Origin: an uncultured Bulleidia sp.
GTDB taxonomy: Bacteria > Bacillota_I > Bacilli_A > Erysipelotrichales > Erysipelotrichaceae
Assembly: GCA_934725105.1 (NCBI GenBank)
Contig: CAKVBD010000009.1
Span: 4,123 to 68,122, forward strand
Direction: 5' to 3'
Length of the DNA stretch: 64,000 nt
Part shown: positions 33,461 through 42,297 of the stretch, in pieces
Numbering within the stretch: position 1 is the stretch's first letter
How the letters are laid out: the number at the start of each line of letters is the position of its first letter
Position numbers and translations under genes: made by a program
The notes under the pieces: model-generated
Database searches by the model: none
What the model saw: only the letters and a program-made list of their open reading frames with translations
What the model was told of the DNA's origin: nothing

Positions 33461-34449
33461 AGCGTTTGTTGAAATCATTGATTGTTCTTTCATTAACAGC
33501 GTGTGTACTTACAGGCTGTACAAATAAACGTGTAAAGATTTTATACACAGTATATCCAATCGGGTATATTCTTGATCGATTATGTGCGAATACGCAACAA
33601 TATCAATCTGTACAGAAAGATAATTCGATTGTTCAGCTTTCAACTGTCAGTGATGATTTTACAGATTTACTGGAAAGTGGAAAGGTTCTATTTCATATTG
33701 GAGATCTAGAACCATACTATGCCACAAATTCGCAAACGATCAAAGATAGTGGAATTCAGGAAATTGATCTAAGTTCTAAGAATGCGGTATATGACTTTAA
33801 AAGATATTCGAAGAAAGAAACAGAAGATGGCATTGTCTATGAACAGACACCATTTTATGAAGGCAAAGTATTTGATTCTGTAGATAAATATGAAAAAGAT
33901 CTTTGTCTATGGATGGATCCAATTACAATGTTATCTATGGCAACACAGATCAAAGACTATCTTATAGCTAACGATATTGCCAACGCAAAAACAGTAGAAG
34001 AAAACTATAAAGTCTTAGAAGAAGATCTTGTAAATATTGATGCACAATACCAGGCACTTTCAACAAGTCTTGAGAAAAATGGAGATGTTATTCGTTTTGT
34101 CAGCATGTCATCTTGCTTTACTTCCTGGCAGAAGAATTATGGCTTTGTGATTGATCCTGTTGTGTTAAGCCGTTATGGTTCTTTGCCAAATGAAGAACAG
34201 CTGCAGGCAATTGAGAAGAAGATTAAAGAAGATGATATGAAATACATCTCTTATGAACCAAATATGAGTGAAGATATGATTGAACTTTATAAAAGAGTCA
34301 AAGAAGATTGTCAATTATCCAAGATTGATCTCAGTAATCTATCTTCCTTGTCAGATGAAGAATATAATGCTGGAAAAGATTATATTTCTATTTCTTATCA
34401 GAACTTGCAGAATCTAAAAAGTATTATTGAAAAAAGTGAACAGGAGTAG
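33457..34449 (+). CDS. TroA/ZnuA-like lipoprotein lacking the usual metal ligands
   Basis: A 330-residue lipoprotein (lipobox L-T-G-C, Cys21) with the two-lobed layout of metal-binding ABC proteins of cluster 9: LYTVYPIGYILDRL near residue 30, LFHIGDLEPY near 80, LWMDPITMLSMATQIKDYL at about 151, and a late SYEPNMSEDM. The expected histidines are missing. The D-P-H-x-W block reads D148-L-C-L-W, and the H-x-A-F block reads S218-S-C-F. No permease or ATPase gene is nearby. It may bind another ligand or have lost transport function. It overlaps the AI-2E gene by four bases. Confidence 0.8.
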   Translation: MKRLLKSLIVLSLTACVLTGCTNKRVKILYTVYPIGYILDRLCANTQQYQSVQKDNSIVQLSTVSDDFTDLLESGKVLFHIGDLEPYYATNSQTIKDSGIQEIDLSSKNAVYDFKRYSKKETEDGIVYEQTPFYEGKVFDSVDKYEKDLCLWMDPITMLSMATQIKDYLIANDIANAKTVEENYKVLEEDLVNIDAQYQALSTSLEKNGDVIRFVSMSSCFTSWQKNYGFVIDPVVLSRYGSLPNEEQLQAIEKKIKEDDMKYISYEPNMSEDMIELYKRVKEDCQLSKIDLSNLSSLSDEEYNAGKDYISISYQNLQNLKSIIEKSEQE

Positions 34450-34475
34450 TCGTTCACTGCTTTGAAGGAGAAAAC

Positions 34476-37097
34476 ATGAAAAAATTACTCATCACAGATG
34501 GCAACTCTATGTTGTTTCGTGCATATTATGCAACTGCATATGCGGGAAGCAGAATGACAACTTCTGCAGGTGTTCCAACAAATGCAGTATTTGCTTTTGC
34601 AAATATGATGCAGAAAGCAATTGATATGATTGAACCAGATGCAATTATGGTTGCATTTGATGCTGGCAAGCATACATTCCGTCATGATTTGTATGCAGAC
34701 TATAAAGGTGGAAGAAAACCGACACCAGATGATCTTGTTCCTCAATTTCAGATGGTAAGAGAGTATTGTGATGCATATCATATTAAATGGATTGAAATGG
34801 AAAATATTGAGGCAGATGATTTGATTGGTACAGCCAGTGATGCATTCAAAGAAGATACCATTACAACGATTTTAACAAGTGATCATGATTTACTGCAGCT
34901 TGCAGATGAAGATACTTCGATCTTATTGATGAAAAAGGGCATCACAGATATGGATGTCATGACAAAAGAAAAAATCAAAGAAGATATGGGAATTGAACCG
35001 ATTCAAATTATTGATATGAAAGGATTAATGGGAGACAGCTCTGATAATTATCCAGGTATTCCAGGTGTTGGTGAAAAAACAGCACTGAAATTATTGAATC
35101 AATATGGAAGTGTAGAAGGTGTCTTAGAACATGAAAATGAAATCAAAGGAGCACTTGGTAAAAAAATTATCCAAGGACATAATGATGCTTTATTATCTAA
35201 GAAACTCGCAACAATTAAACGTGACGTAAAACTTCCATTTACATTTGAAGATTTAATTTTTACTCCAGACTATACAGATCTTGTTCGCTTTTTACATTCA
35301 CTAGATATGAATAAGCTGGCATCCAGATATGAAGATAAAATCAATGATTCTTATGTTCCTGAAGCAAAAACTGTGAAAAAAGAAATTTCTTTTTCACGTG
35401 TTGAAAAGATGCCAGAAGAATTTTTGAAGAATGAATCTTATGTCTTTGTAGATGCAGATACAGCAAACTTTATGGTAGCGGATATCCATGGTTTCGCTTT
35501 GTGTAAAGATGAGAATGCATATTATATTTCTTTAGAAAATGCTTTGAAAGATGAAACTTTGCTTGCATATTTAAAGAATGATACACCATATAAGATTGGC
35601 TATGATGTCAAAAGAAATATGCACCTGCTAAATCGTATTGGCTTGCCAGTAGCATTTCATGATGACGTAATGATTTTAGCTTCTCTTTGTGATTCTACAT
35701 TGACATCTACAGAAAAGATTTTTGATGCGTATGGTCTAACAACAGAAATCAAATATGAAGATGTTTATGGCAAAGCAAATAAACCAGTTTTATTTATTGA
35801 TGAAAATATGCAGAAAGAATATGCATGTGCTTCAAGCATGAATATTCAGAAATTATATGAAGAGACATATGTAAAGCTTGTTTCAATGGATATGGAAAAA
35901 CTGTATCGTGAGATTGAACTTCCTCTTACAAAAATATTGTATGAAATGGAAAAGGAAGGTATCCGTTGTGATATTTCAGTATTAGATGCAATCGCAACAG
36001 ACACATTTGAACGCATTCAAACAGAAACAAAAGCAATCTATGAAGAAGCGCATAGAGAGTTCAATATCAATTCACCAAAACAGTTGAGTGAAGTATTATA
36101 TGATGATCTTGGCTTGCCAAGTGGAAAGAAAAGAACAACAAGTGCTGAAAAGCTGGAAAGTCTTTCTGGTATTCATCCAATTATTGATCATATTTTAACG
36201 TATCGTAAATTATCAAAAATCTATTCTACATATGCGGAAGGCTTAAAGAAGTATATTCAGAAAGATGGAAAGATTCATACAATCTATAATCAATGTGCAA
36301 CCCAAACAGGACGTCTATCTTCTTCGGAACCAAACCTGCAGAATATTTCTGTGCGTGATGAAGAAGGAAAACAGATTCGTAAGGCATTTAAACCAGAAGA
36401 GAATTGTCTATTGATGAGCTGTGACTATCACCAGATTGAACTTCGTATGCTTGCACATATGGCGAATGAAGAAAATCTGATTGAGGCATTCCAGAATGGT
36501 GTGGATGCACATACAAAAACTGCAATGGATATTTTCGATGTAGATCAGGATGAAGTAACATCAGATATGCGTCGTAAAGCAAAGACAGTTAACTTTGGTG
36601 TTGTCTATGGCATCAGTGAATTTGGGCTGGCAAAGCAGATGAATATTTCTCGTTTTGAAGCAAAAGATTTCATTGATCGCTATTATGAAAAATTCCCAGG
36701 TATTCGTTCTTACATGGATGAAATCGTCAAGGAATGTGAAAAGAATGGGTATGTTACGACAATCTGTGGAAGAAGAAGAGAAATTCCTGAAATTCACAGC
36801 AGTCAGCATATGATGCGTGAATTTGGCAAGCGTGCAGCGATGAATGCACCAATTCAGGGATCCAGTGCAGATTTGATTAAAATTGCGATGATTCGTATTG
36901 ATCAAATGATGAAGGAAAAGAATGTTCAGAGCAAAATGATTCTTCAGGTACACGATGAATTGATCTTCAATGTTGTTAATGGGGAAGAAGAGCTCATGAA
37001 AAAGATTGTCGAAGAAGGCATGAATCACGCAATGGAATTGAAAGTTCCACTCACAAGTGAATGCGCTGTTGGAAAAGACTGGTACGAAGCTAAATAA
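34476..37097 (+). CDS. polA: DNA polymerase I
   Basis: An 873-residue repair and Okazaki-fragment polymerase. The 5'-3' exonuclease domain (about 1-290) has ADDLIGT, TSDHDLLQL and the helix-hairpin-helix GIPGVGEKTA. The 3'-5' exonuclease domain (about 310-470) has D-A-D in place of D-x-E and lacks the other ligands, so proofreading is probably lost, as in Bacillus. The polymerase domain has motif A DYHQIELRMLAH (His where Ser is usual), motif B RRKAKTVNFGVVYG and motif C VHDEL. The start follows AAGGAG. It leads the coaE-dnaB-dnaI run. Confidence 0.96.
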   Translation: MKKLLITDGNSMLFRAYYATAYAGSRMTTSAGVPTNAVFAFANMMQKAIDMIEPDAIMVAFDAGKHTFRHDLYADYKGGRKPTPDDLVPQFQMVREYCDAYHIKWIEMENIEADDLIGTASDAFKEDTITTILTSDHDLLQLADEDTSILLMKKGITDMDVMTKEKIKEDMGIEPIQIIDMKGLMGDSSDNYPGIPGVGEKTALKLLNQYGSVEGVLEHENEIKGALGKKIIQGHNDALLSKKLATIKRDVKLPFTFEDLIFTPDYTDLVRFLHSLDMNKLASRYEDKINDSYVPEAKTVKKEISFSRVEKMPEEFLKNESYVFVDADTANFMVADIHGFALCKDENAYYISLENALKDETLLAYLKNDTPYKIGYDVKRNMHLLNRIGLPVAFHDDVMILASLCDSTLTSTEKIFDAYGLTTEIKYEDVYGKANKPVLFIDENMQKEYACASSMNIQKLYEETYVKLVSMDMEKLYREIELPLTKILYEMEKEGIRCDISVLDAIATDTFERIQTETKAIYEEAHREFNINSPKQLSEVLYDDLGLPSGKKRTTSAEKLESLSGIHPIIDHILTYRKLSKIYSTYAEGLKKYIQKDGKIHTIYNQCATQTGRLSSSEPNLQNISVRDEEGKQIRKAFKPEENCLLMSCDYHQIELRMLAHMANEENLIEAFQNGVDAHTKTAMDIFDVDQDEVTSDMRRKAKTVNFGVVYGISEFGLAKQMNISRFEAKDFIDRYYEKFPGIRSYMDEIVKECEKNGYVTTICGRRREIPEIHSSQHMMREFGKRAAMNAPIQGSSADLIKIAMIRIDQMMKEKNVQSKMILQVHDELIFNVVNGEEELMKKIVEEGMNHAMELKVPLTSECAVGKDWYEAK

Positions 37098-37100
37098 GGG

Positions 37101-37712
37101 GTGAAGAATATGAAAATTGGAATTACAGGAACGATTGCATCTGGAAAAACAAGTGTTTCTATATTGTTTCGCAGAATGGGATTTTCTGTATTTAATGCAG
37201 ATCATTATGCAAAGATGGCAACACATGCATCTAATCCATGTTTTCAGCCACTCTTAGAAATACTTTCGGAAGATGTATTAGATGACAGTGGAGATATTGA
37301 TCGTAAAAAGATGGCTTCCATCATTTTTAATGATGAAGAAAAAAGAAAAGCAGTGAATGCAATTGTTCATCCATATGTGATTGAAGGAATGAGGAATTTC
37401 TTTACAAATCATCAGAAAGATCCAATTGTATTTGCGGAAATTCCACTATTGTTTGAAGCAAATCTGGAAAATGAATTTGATAAAGTTCTTGTGGTAACAT
37501 GTGATAAAGATACCGCAATTAAAAGAATGGAAGAAGATCGTGAATACACACGCCAGGAAGCTCTAGATCGCTATGCATCACAGATTGATCCATCTCTTCA
37601 GGTTAAGAAAGCTGATATTGTGATTGAAAACAATGGAGATTTGAAAGAACTTGGAAGTAAGGTCAATCAATTTGTCGCCCAGATGCGAAAGGAGATTCGT
37701 CGTGGAGCTTAA
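37101..37712 (+). CDS. coaE: Dephospho-CoA kinase
   Basis: A 203-residue P-loop kinase for the last step of coenzyme A synthesis. The P-loop is GTIASGKTS at residues 8-16, followed by FNADHYAKM (substrate Asp), HPYVIEGM and EIPLLFEANLENEFDKVLVV. It starts three bases after polA and overlaps dnaB by 11 bases; polA-coaE linkage is common in Bacillota. Confidence 0.95.
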   Translation: MKNMKIGITGTIASGKTSVSILFRRMGFSVFNADHYAKMATHASNPCFQPLLEILSEDVLDDSGDIDRKKMASIIFNDEEKRKAVNAIVHPYVIEGMRNFFTNHQKDPIVFAEIPLLFEANLENEFDKVLVVTCDKDTAIKRMEEDREYTRQEALDRYASQIDPSLQVKKADIVIENNGDLKELGSKVNQFVAQMRKEIRRGA

Positions 37713-38901
37713 GCCAAAAGATACATATCGTGTCTATTTAACAAGAGATTTATCTTCTTCTGATCTGGAATCTTTAATGACGCTGTATCAGCCATTGATT
37801 GGCGGGGATGCAGTACTTGTATATTTAACGCTTGCTGCAGAAAGTAAAAATACACATACAGCGTTTAAGCATGCACGTTTATTTAATATCATGAATATGA
37901 TTCAAATTGATACATTCTTACATGCACGTAGAAAGCTGGAAGAATATATGTTGTTAAGAACATATATCAAACAGACAGATACAAAGAATGTTTATGTATA
38001 TCAGATGCATTCTCCACTTTCTCCACGTGATTTCCTGTCAACGAACATTTATGCAAATCGCTATATTCAAACAGCAGGAAAGAAGACATTTGATGAATCT
38101 AATGCAAAATATGAAGGATGCAATCTTCATCCAAATGAATACAAGGAAATTACAGTATCCATGAAAAATGTGAAGGAAGAAGATTATAACAACACAGTTG
38201 TCTATACAAATGTGAAACCAAGATATCAGTTCAATGGTGATGATATTCAGATCAATTTCGACTATGAACATTTCTTTGCGACAACTTCTTCTACTGTATT
38301 CCCATCAGATTTAAGATCGCAGGAAAATCTAGCCTATATTGGCAGACTAGCAACATTATATGGATTAGATGCTGATACAATGCGTGTAAAAGTATCCAAG
38401 AGTGTTTCTATCGAACAGAATACATTGAATACAGAACGCTTAAAGTTCTTATGTGAAATGTCAAAACCGGATGTTGTGAAGTCAAAGGATCCATATGATC
38501 TGCCCCCAATCTCATTCTTGATCAGCAAACAGAATGGTGCTGCTGTCAGCATGAATGATAAAAAGATTCTGGAACGTCTTTCTTTAGATATGCATTTTCC
38601 AACACCCGTCATCAATATTATGATTGAATATATTCTGAAGATTTCTGATAATCGACTCAACAATCGATTTGTTGATATGGTTTCTGGAGAATGGGCAAGA
38701 GATGGTATTACAACAAAAGAGCAGGCAATTCAGCAGACAAAGAAAGCCATCCATCGAAATACTTCCTATCGACTAAATAGTCAGGTAGAAATGCCTGAAT
38801 ATATGAAACGACAGGAACAAGGAAAAATCCAGTCTACGCCAGTCGATCAAGATACTTTAGCAAAAGCTCTTGAACTGCAGAAGAAAATGCGAGGAAAATA
38901 A
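37702..38901 (+). CDS. dnaB: Replication initiation and membrane attachment protein DnaB (Bacillota type)
   Basis: A 399-residue helicase-loading cofactor of the Bacillota primosome, not the replicative helicase. The N-terminal winged-helix region (LSSSDLESLMTLYQPLIGGDAVLVYLTL) and C-terminal DnaB/DnaD domain (LSLDMHFPTPVINIMIEYIL, then NNRFVDMVSGEWARDGITT) are both present. The start is a GTG at 37702 with AAAGGAG seven bases upstream; an in-frame start at 37651 lies deep in coaE. The stop overlaps the dnaI ATG by one base. Confidence 0.92.
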   Translation: MELKPKDTYRVYLTRDLSSSDLESLMTLYQPLIGGDAVLVYLTLAAESKNTHTAFKHARLFNIMNMIQIDTFLHARRKLEEYMLLRTYIKQTDTKNVYVYQMHSPLSPRDFLSTNIYANRYIQTAGKKTFDESNAKYEGCNLHPNEYKEITVSMKNVKEEDYNNTVVYTNVKPRYQFNGDDIQINFDYEHFFATTSSTVFPSDLRSQENLAYIGRLATLYGLDADTMRVKVSKSVSIEQNTLNTERLKFLCEMSKPDVVKSKDPYDLPPISFLISKQNGAAVSMNDKKILERLSLDMHFPTPVINIMIEYILKISDNRLNNRFVDMVSGEWARDGITTKEQAIQQTKKAIHRNTSYRLNSQVEMPEYMKRQEQGKIQSTPVDQDTLAKALELQKKMRGK

Positions 38902-39809
38902 TGGAACATACAATATTTAAAGACATGCGAAAAGAAGATGAACTACAAAAAGCAAAAGCATTGTCTGAAGAGATCAAAAATAATACAGTATTGATGCAGA
39001 CATTAGAGAATCATCATATTCCACTGGATCGTATTGATACACATCCATACTATATTGAAAGATGGTATGCTTCCTTTTCTAAATGTATTGGATGCAAAGG
39101 ATTAAGCCAATGCAAGCAGAAAGAACATGGCTATTTTGATCATCTGGTTGATGATGGCTATTTACATACAGACAAGCATGCATGTAAATATATGAGACAA
39201 AGACTGGAAGAAAGAAAACATCTCGATAATTTCTTGATTAATGATATGCCGGACCATCTATGTTCTGTTTCATTTTCTAAGATTGATCTGACAAAAGAAA
39301 AGAATGAATATGTTTCTGCATATTCTCAGGCACTTGCATGTTTTAATGATCATGTTGGTGTGTATCTATATGGTTCTATGGGCGTTGGAAAAACATATCT
39401 TTGTGCGTGTGCATGCAACGCATATGCAAGGGAAAAGAAGAAAGTAGCATTTATTCATTATCCATCCTTTGTTCAGCGCATGGCTTCTAGAGTGCAGGCA
39501 GGAGAATATAAGCAGGAACTTGATATTTTGAAGTTTGTTCCATTTCTTGTCATTGATGAAATTGGTGGAGAAGGCGTGACAGAATGGAATCGTGATTCTA
39601 TTCTTTTCCCAATACTCAATGAACGTTATGAAAAAAGGCTTCCAACATGGTTTACAAGCAATGAAGATCTTGAATCATTGAAAAATCATTTCGTTGTAAC
39701 AAACAAGGGAAAACAAGAAAAACTGAAAGCAATGCGTATTATGGAACGTATCCGTTCCATGGCTAAGCCAATTGCATTAGTATGTGAAAACAGGAGAAAT
39801 TATTTGTGA
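38901..39809 (+). CDS. dnaI: Primosomal protein DnaI (helicase loader ATPase)
   Basis: A 302-residue AAA+ loader that places the replicative helicase at the origin and restart sites with DnaB. The N-terminal domain has a cysteine cluster (C62, C65, C71, C95), consistent with the zinc site known in DnaI. The ATPase domain has Walker A GSMGVGKT at 158-165 and Walker B FLVIDEIGGEG near 215, and an Arg-rich end (RIMERIRSM). It is the last gene of the replication run, before a terminator. Confidence 0.95.
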   Translation: MEHTIFKDMRKEDELQKAKALSEEIKNNTVLMQTLENHHIPLDRIDTHPYYIERWYASFSKCIGCKGLSQCKQKEHGYFDHLVDDGYLHTDKHACKYMRQRLEERKHLDNFLINDMPDHLCSVSFSKIDLTKEKNEYVSAYSQALACFNDHVGVYLYGSMGVGKTYLCACACNAYAREKKKVAFIHYPSFVQRMASRVQAGEYKQELDILKFVPFLVIDEIGGEGVTEWNRDSILFPILNERYEKRLPTWFTSNEDLESLKNHFVVTNKGKQEKLKAMRIMERIRSMAKPIALVCENRRNYL

Positions 39810-39823
39810 TTTCTCTTTTTTTT
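39794..39823 (+). terminator. Terminator after dnaI
   Basis: GAGAAAT / ATTTCTC followed by eight T bases; the stem includes the end of dnaI. Confidence 0.8.
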
Positions 39824-39927
39824 CGTAATATATAGATATAGCATCTCAGTTGAAGTGATAATATACATAAATTAAAAATCTAGAAATATATAATTTTTTT
39901 CTGTATTGAAAATGAAAGGGATATATT

Positions 39928-41040
39928 ATGTGTGGCAAGATACAAAATAGAAACAATAGAATACTTGTAGTATTTATTTTTACATTTTTCATTACAGCTT
40001 GTTCATCTTCATTTCATTTAAAAAGTGAAGAAACAAAACAGCTTGCACAATCATTCTATGTTAATTATCTAGGTTTAGCGCAAACAGATTCAGTATTGTA
40101 CTATCTAGATGAAATTTGTGGATTATATGCTTACGAATCAGGGAATTCTGCAATGAAAGTAGGATCACTACATTATGTAGATGACATGCAAGTTGAAAAT
40201 GTAGCACAACTCAATCGTTCTCCTGAAAGATATAGTGATTTAAGTCTTCCTGGTGTAAATTTGCAGGTATTTAATGATGGTTTGATATATGCAAGTATGT
40301 ATGACAATGTAGAAGGAAATATAGAATACCATTTGAATTATCTGACAAAAGATTGCAGACAACGGTATACAATTCTTGCATTGAATTATGCACCTGGTGG
40401 ATTCTTTTTACAAAAATCAACGATCGTGGTTTATGAAACATTAGAGGGTAAAAGTATTCTTCATTTTTATTCATTGGATGGAAAAGAAATGAAACAAATT
40501 TCTTTTGATACAAGTATCTACAATATGTGTGTTTATGAAAATTCTATTTACGTCAAATTAGCAAATGAATTGATGAAAATAGATTTAGAAACATATGATC
40601 AAAAAACTGTATGCTCAGGTGAAGCATCATATGTTGCAATGTATAAGGAACAAGTTTCTTATTACATCTTGGAAGATGATGGGAATCACATAGTTTCTGA
40701 AATCAAAGACATAAATAATGGAAATATTACTTTTACTATCAATGACTACACGATTGACTATTTTGATGATGATTATGTATATACAACTTCATATAATGAA
40801 GAACATACGACCTATCGAATTTATGACTGGAATAAGAATTTAGTAAAAGAAATTAGACCATATGACACGTTAGGTGAAAATGCATTAGGTGCAATGCCGA
40901 TTGGATTAAAGCATTCAGAATTTTCAACAATCGCTAGAATATGGAATCATCAACTTATCGGAAGCTGTTATGGAAATCAAGGAACGAGAATTTTTACTTG
41001 TGATATTGACAGTGGAAAATGTCAATATATTATCCATTGA
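39928..41040 (+). CDS. Lipoprotein with propeller-like repeats, unknown function
   Basis: A 370-residue protein with a signal peptide ending in I-T-A-C (lipidated Cys near residue 25). The mature part has repeated strand-turn units of the kind found in DUF5050 or WD-like propellers (DSVLYYLDEICGLYAYES, DGLIYASMYDNVEGN, NSIYVKLANELMKIDLE, DDYVYTTSYNEE). No catalytic motif. The ATG follows AAAGGG. It is monocistronic, with a terminator on each side. Its propeller-like repeats echo the protein at 535-1692, but it has a lipobox instead of an uncleaved anchor. Confidence 0.75.
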   Translation: MCGKIQNRNNRILVVFIFTFFITACSSSFHLKSEETKQLAQSFYVNYLGLAQTDSVLYYLDEICGLYAYESGNSAMKVGSLHYVDDMQVENVAQLNRSPERYSDLSLPGVNLQVFNDGLIYASMYDNVEGNIEYHLNYLTKDCRQRYTILALNYAPGGFFLQKSTIVVYETLEGKSILHFYSLDGKEMKQISFDTSIYNMCVYENSIYVKLANELMKIDLETYDQKTVCSGEASYVAMYKEQVSYYILEDDGNHIVSEIKDINNGNITFTINDYTIDYFDDDYVYTTSYNEEHTTYRIYDWNKNLVKEIRPYDTLGENALGAMPIGLKHSEFSTIARIWNHQLIGSCYGNQGTRIFTCDIDSGKCQYIIH

Positions 41041-41128
41041 AAATAGCGCTACTAGATTGAATGAAGTGTCAAGAAATTCATAAGGAATTGAAGAAATCCA
41101 AGCACTAAAATAAATTGAGTGACCAAAG

Positions 41129-41168
41129 GTACATATAATGACAGAATGACATTCTATGTACTTTTTTT
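41129..41168 (+). terminator. Terminator after the lipoprotein gene
   Basis: GTACATA / TATGTAC with an inner GAATG / CATTC, followed by a seven-T run. Confidence 0.75.
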
Positions 41169-41187
41169 CTGTTTTTTCATAAGAATT

Positions 41188-41201
41188 TGGAAACGATTTC
41201 A
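41188..41201 (+). promoter_or_regulatory. cre-like site upstream of pfkA-pyk
   Basis: TGGAAACGATTTCA matches the CcpA consensus TGWAANCGNTNWCA at 13 of 14 positions. A second, imperfect site TGTAAGCGTTTAACA (one extra base relative to consensus) lies at 41215-41229. Both are upstream of the predicted pfkA promoter, a position that fits activation. Confidence 0.6.
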
Positions 41202-41281
41202 GAAAAGCAATAATTGTAAGCGTTTAACAAATAATTTCAAGAAAATTGTGAAAAATTTAGCTTTTTTTTTGATTTTTGCAA

Positions 41282-41290
41282 TGCTAATAT
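41282..41290 (+). promoter_or_regulatory. Extended -10 promoter of pfkA-pyk
   Basis: TGC-TAATAT, with a T-rich -35 region and a leader carrying AGAGGAAAGGG before the ATG at 41324. Confidence 0.6.
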
Positions 41291-41323
41291 ATACACGGTA
41301 TTCAAAGAGGAAAGGGTACGATT

Positions 41324-42286
41324 ATGGTAAGGAAAATTGGAGTTCTTACATCAGGTGGGGATGCACCAGGTATGAATGCAGCAATCCGTTCTGTAACACG
41401 TATTGGTTTAAATAACGGAATCGAAGTTGTCGGTGTATATAACGGCTACCGCGGCTTATTAGAGAGTAATTTTGAATCATTAACTAGAACAGACGTTTCG
41501 GATATTCTAGATCGTGGTGGAACAAAGCTTGGTACAGCTCGTTTACCTGAATTCAGGGACGAAGAAATTCAGAATCAGTGTATTAAGAATTTACAGCGAG
41601 AAGGCATTGAAGCTCTTGTCGTTGTAGGAGGTGACGGTTCTTATAGAGGCGCACTTGCATTAACAAAGAAAGGTATCAACTGTATTGGCTTGCCTGGTAC
41701 GATTGATAACGATATTCCAGGCACTGATTTCACAATCGGATTCGATACCGCGTTGAATACGTGTATTGAAAACGTCGATAAATTGAGAGATACATCTTCC
41801 AGTCATCATAGATGTTCTATTGTTGAAGTAATGGGTAACCATTGTGGAGACTTAGCACTCTATACTGCAATCAGCTGTGGTGCTGAAATGGTTATCACAC
41901 CTGAAACAGGATATGATGAATTAGAAGTGCTTGAAAACCTAAGATATCTTTCTGATGCTGCTAAAAAGAATCATGCGATTGTAATCATTTCTGAAAAGAT
42001 TACAGATACAGATGCTTTAGCAAAGAAGGTTTCTTTATCTACAAATTTCTCAGGCAGAGCGACTGTTTTAGGTCATATCCAGCGTGGTGGTTCACCAACG
42101 CCAACGGATCGTATTCTAGCTAGTAGAATGGGTGAAAAAGCAGTTGATCTATTGATGGAAGGAATTGGTGGACATTGTGTTGGTATCATTGATAATGAAA
42201 TCACATCTATGCCTATTCAAGAAGCTTTAAATAGACCTAAGAAGAGTAGAAAACAGTTATATCGTTTATTCGATCGTTTAGTATAA
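41324..42286 (+). CDS. pfkA: ATP-dependent 6-phosphofructokinase
   Basis: A 320-residue glycolytic enzyme making fructose 1,6-bisphosphate. The ATP site (TSGGDAPGMNAAIR at residues 8-21, VVGGDGSYRGA near 100) and catalytic loop (GLPGTIDNDIPGTD, with the base Asp in T-I-D) are intact, followed by EVMGNHCGDLAL and the C-terminal HIQRGGSPT. Gly104 in the GGDG motif indicates ATP use rather than pyrophosphate. It is 11 bases upstream of pyk, the usual pairing. Confidence 0.96.
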   Translation: MVRKIGVLTSGGDAPGMNAAIRSVTRIGLNNGIEVVGVYNGYRGLLESNFESLTRTDVSDILDRGGTKLGTARLPEFRDEEIQNQCIKNLQREGIEALVVVGGDGSYRGALALTKKGINCIGLPGTIDNDIPGTDFTIGFDTALNTCIENVDKLRDTSSSHHRCSIVEVMGNHCGDLALYTAISCGAEMVITPETGYDELEVLENLRYLSDAAKKNHAIVIISEKITDTDALAKKVSLSTNFSGRATVLGHIQRGGSPTPTDRILASRMGEKAVDLLMEGIGGHCVGIIDNEITSMPIQEALNRPKKSRKQLYRLFDRLV

Positions 42287-42297
42287 AAAGGGGAATT

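Noticed and set aside
36561..37226. A 221-codon open frame antisense to polA and coaE
   Set aside because: It lies fully inside well-supported genes, has no ribosome-binding site, and its translation is a His/Cys/Phe-rich shadow of the coding strand.
41119..41415. A 98-codon frame before and into pfkA
   Set aside because: It runs through a terminator stem and the promoter, then overlaps pfkA out of frame.
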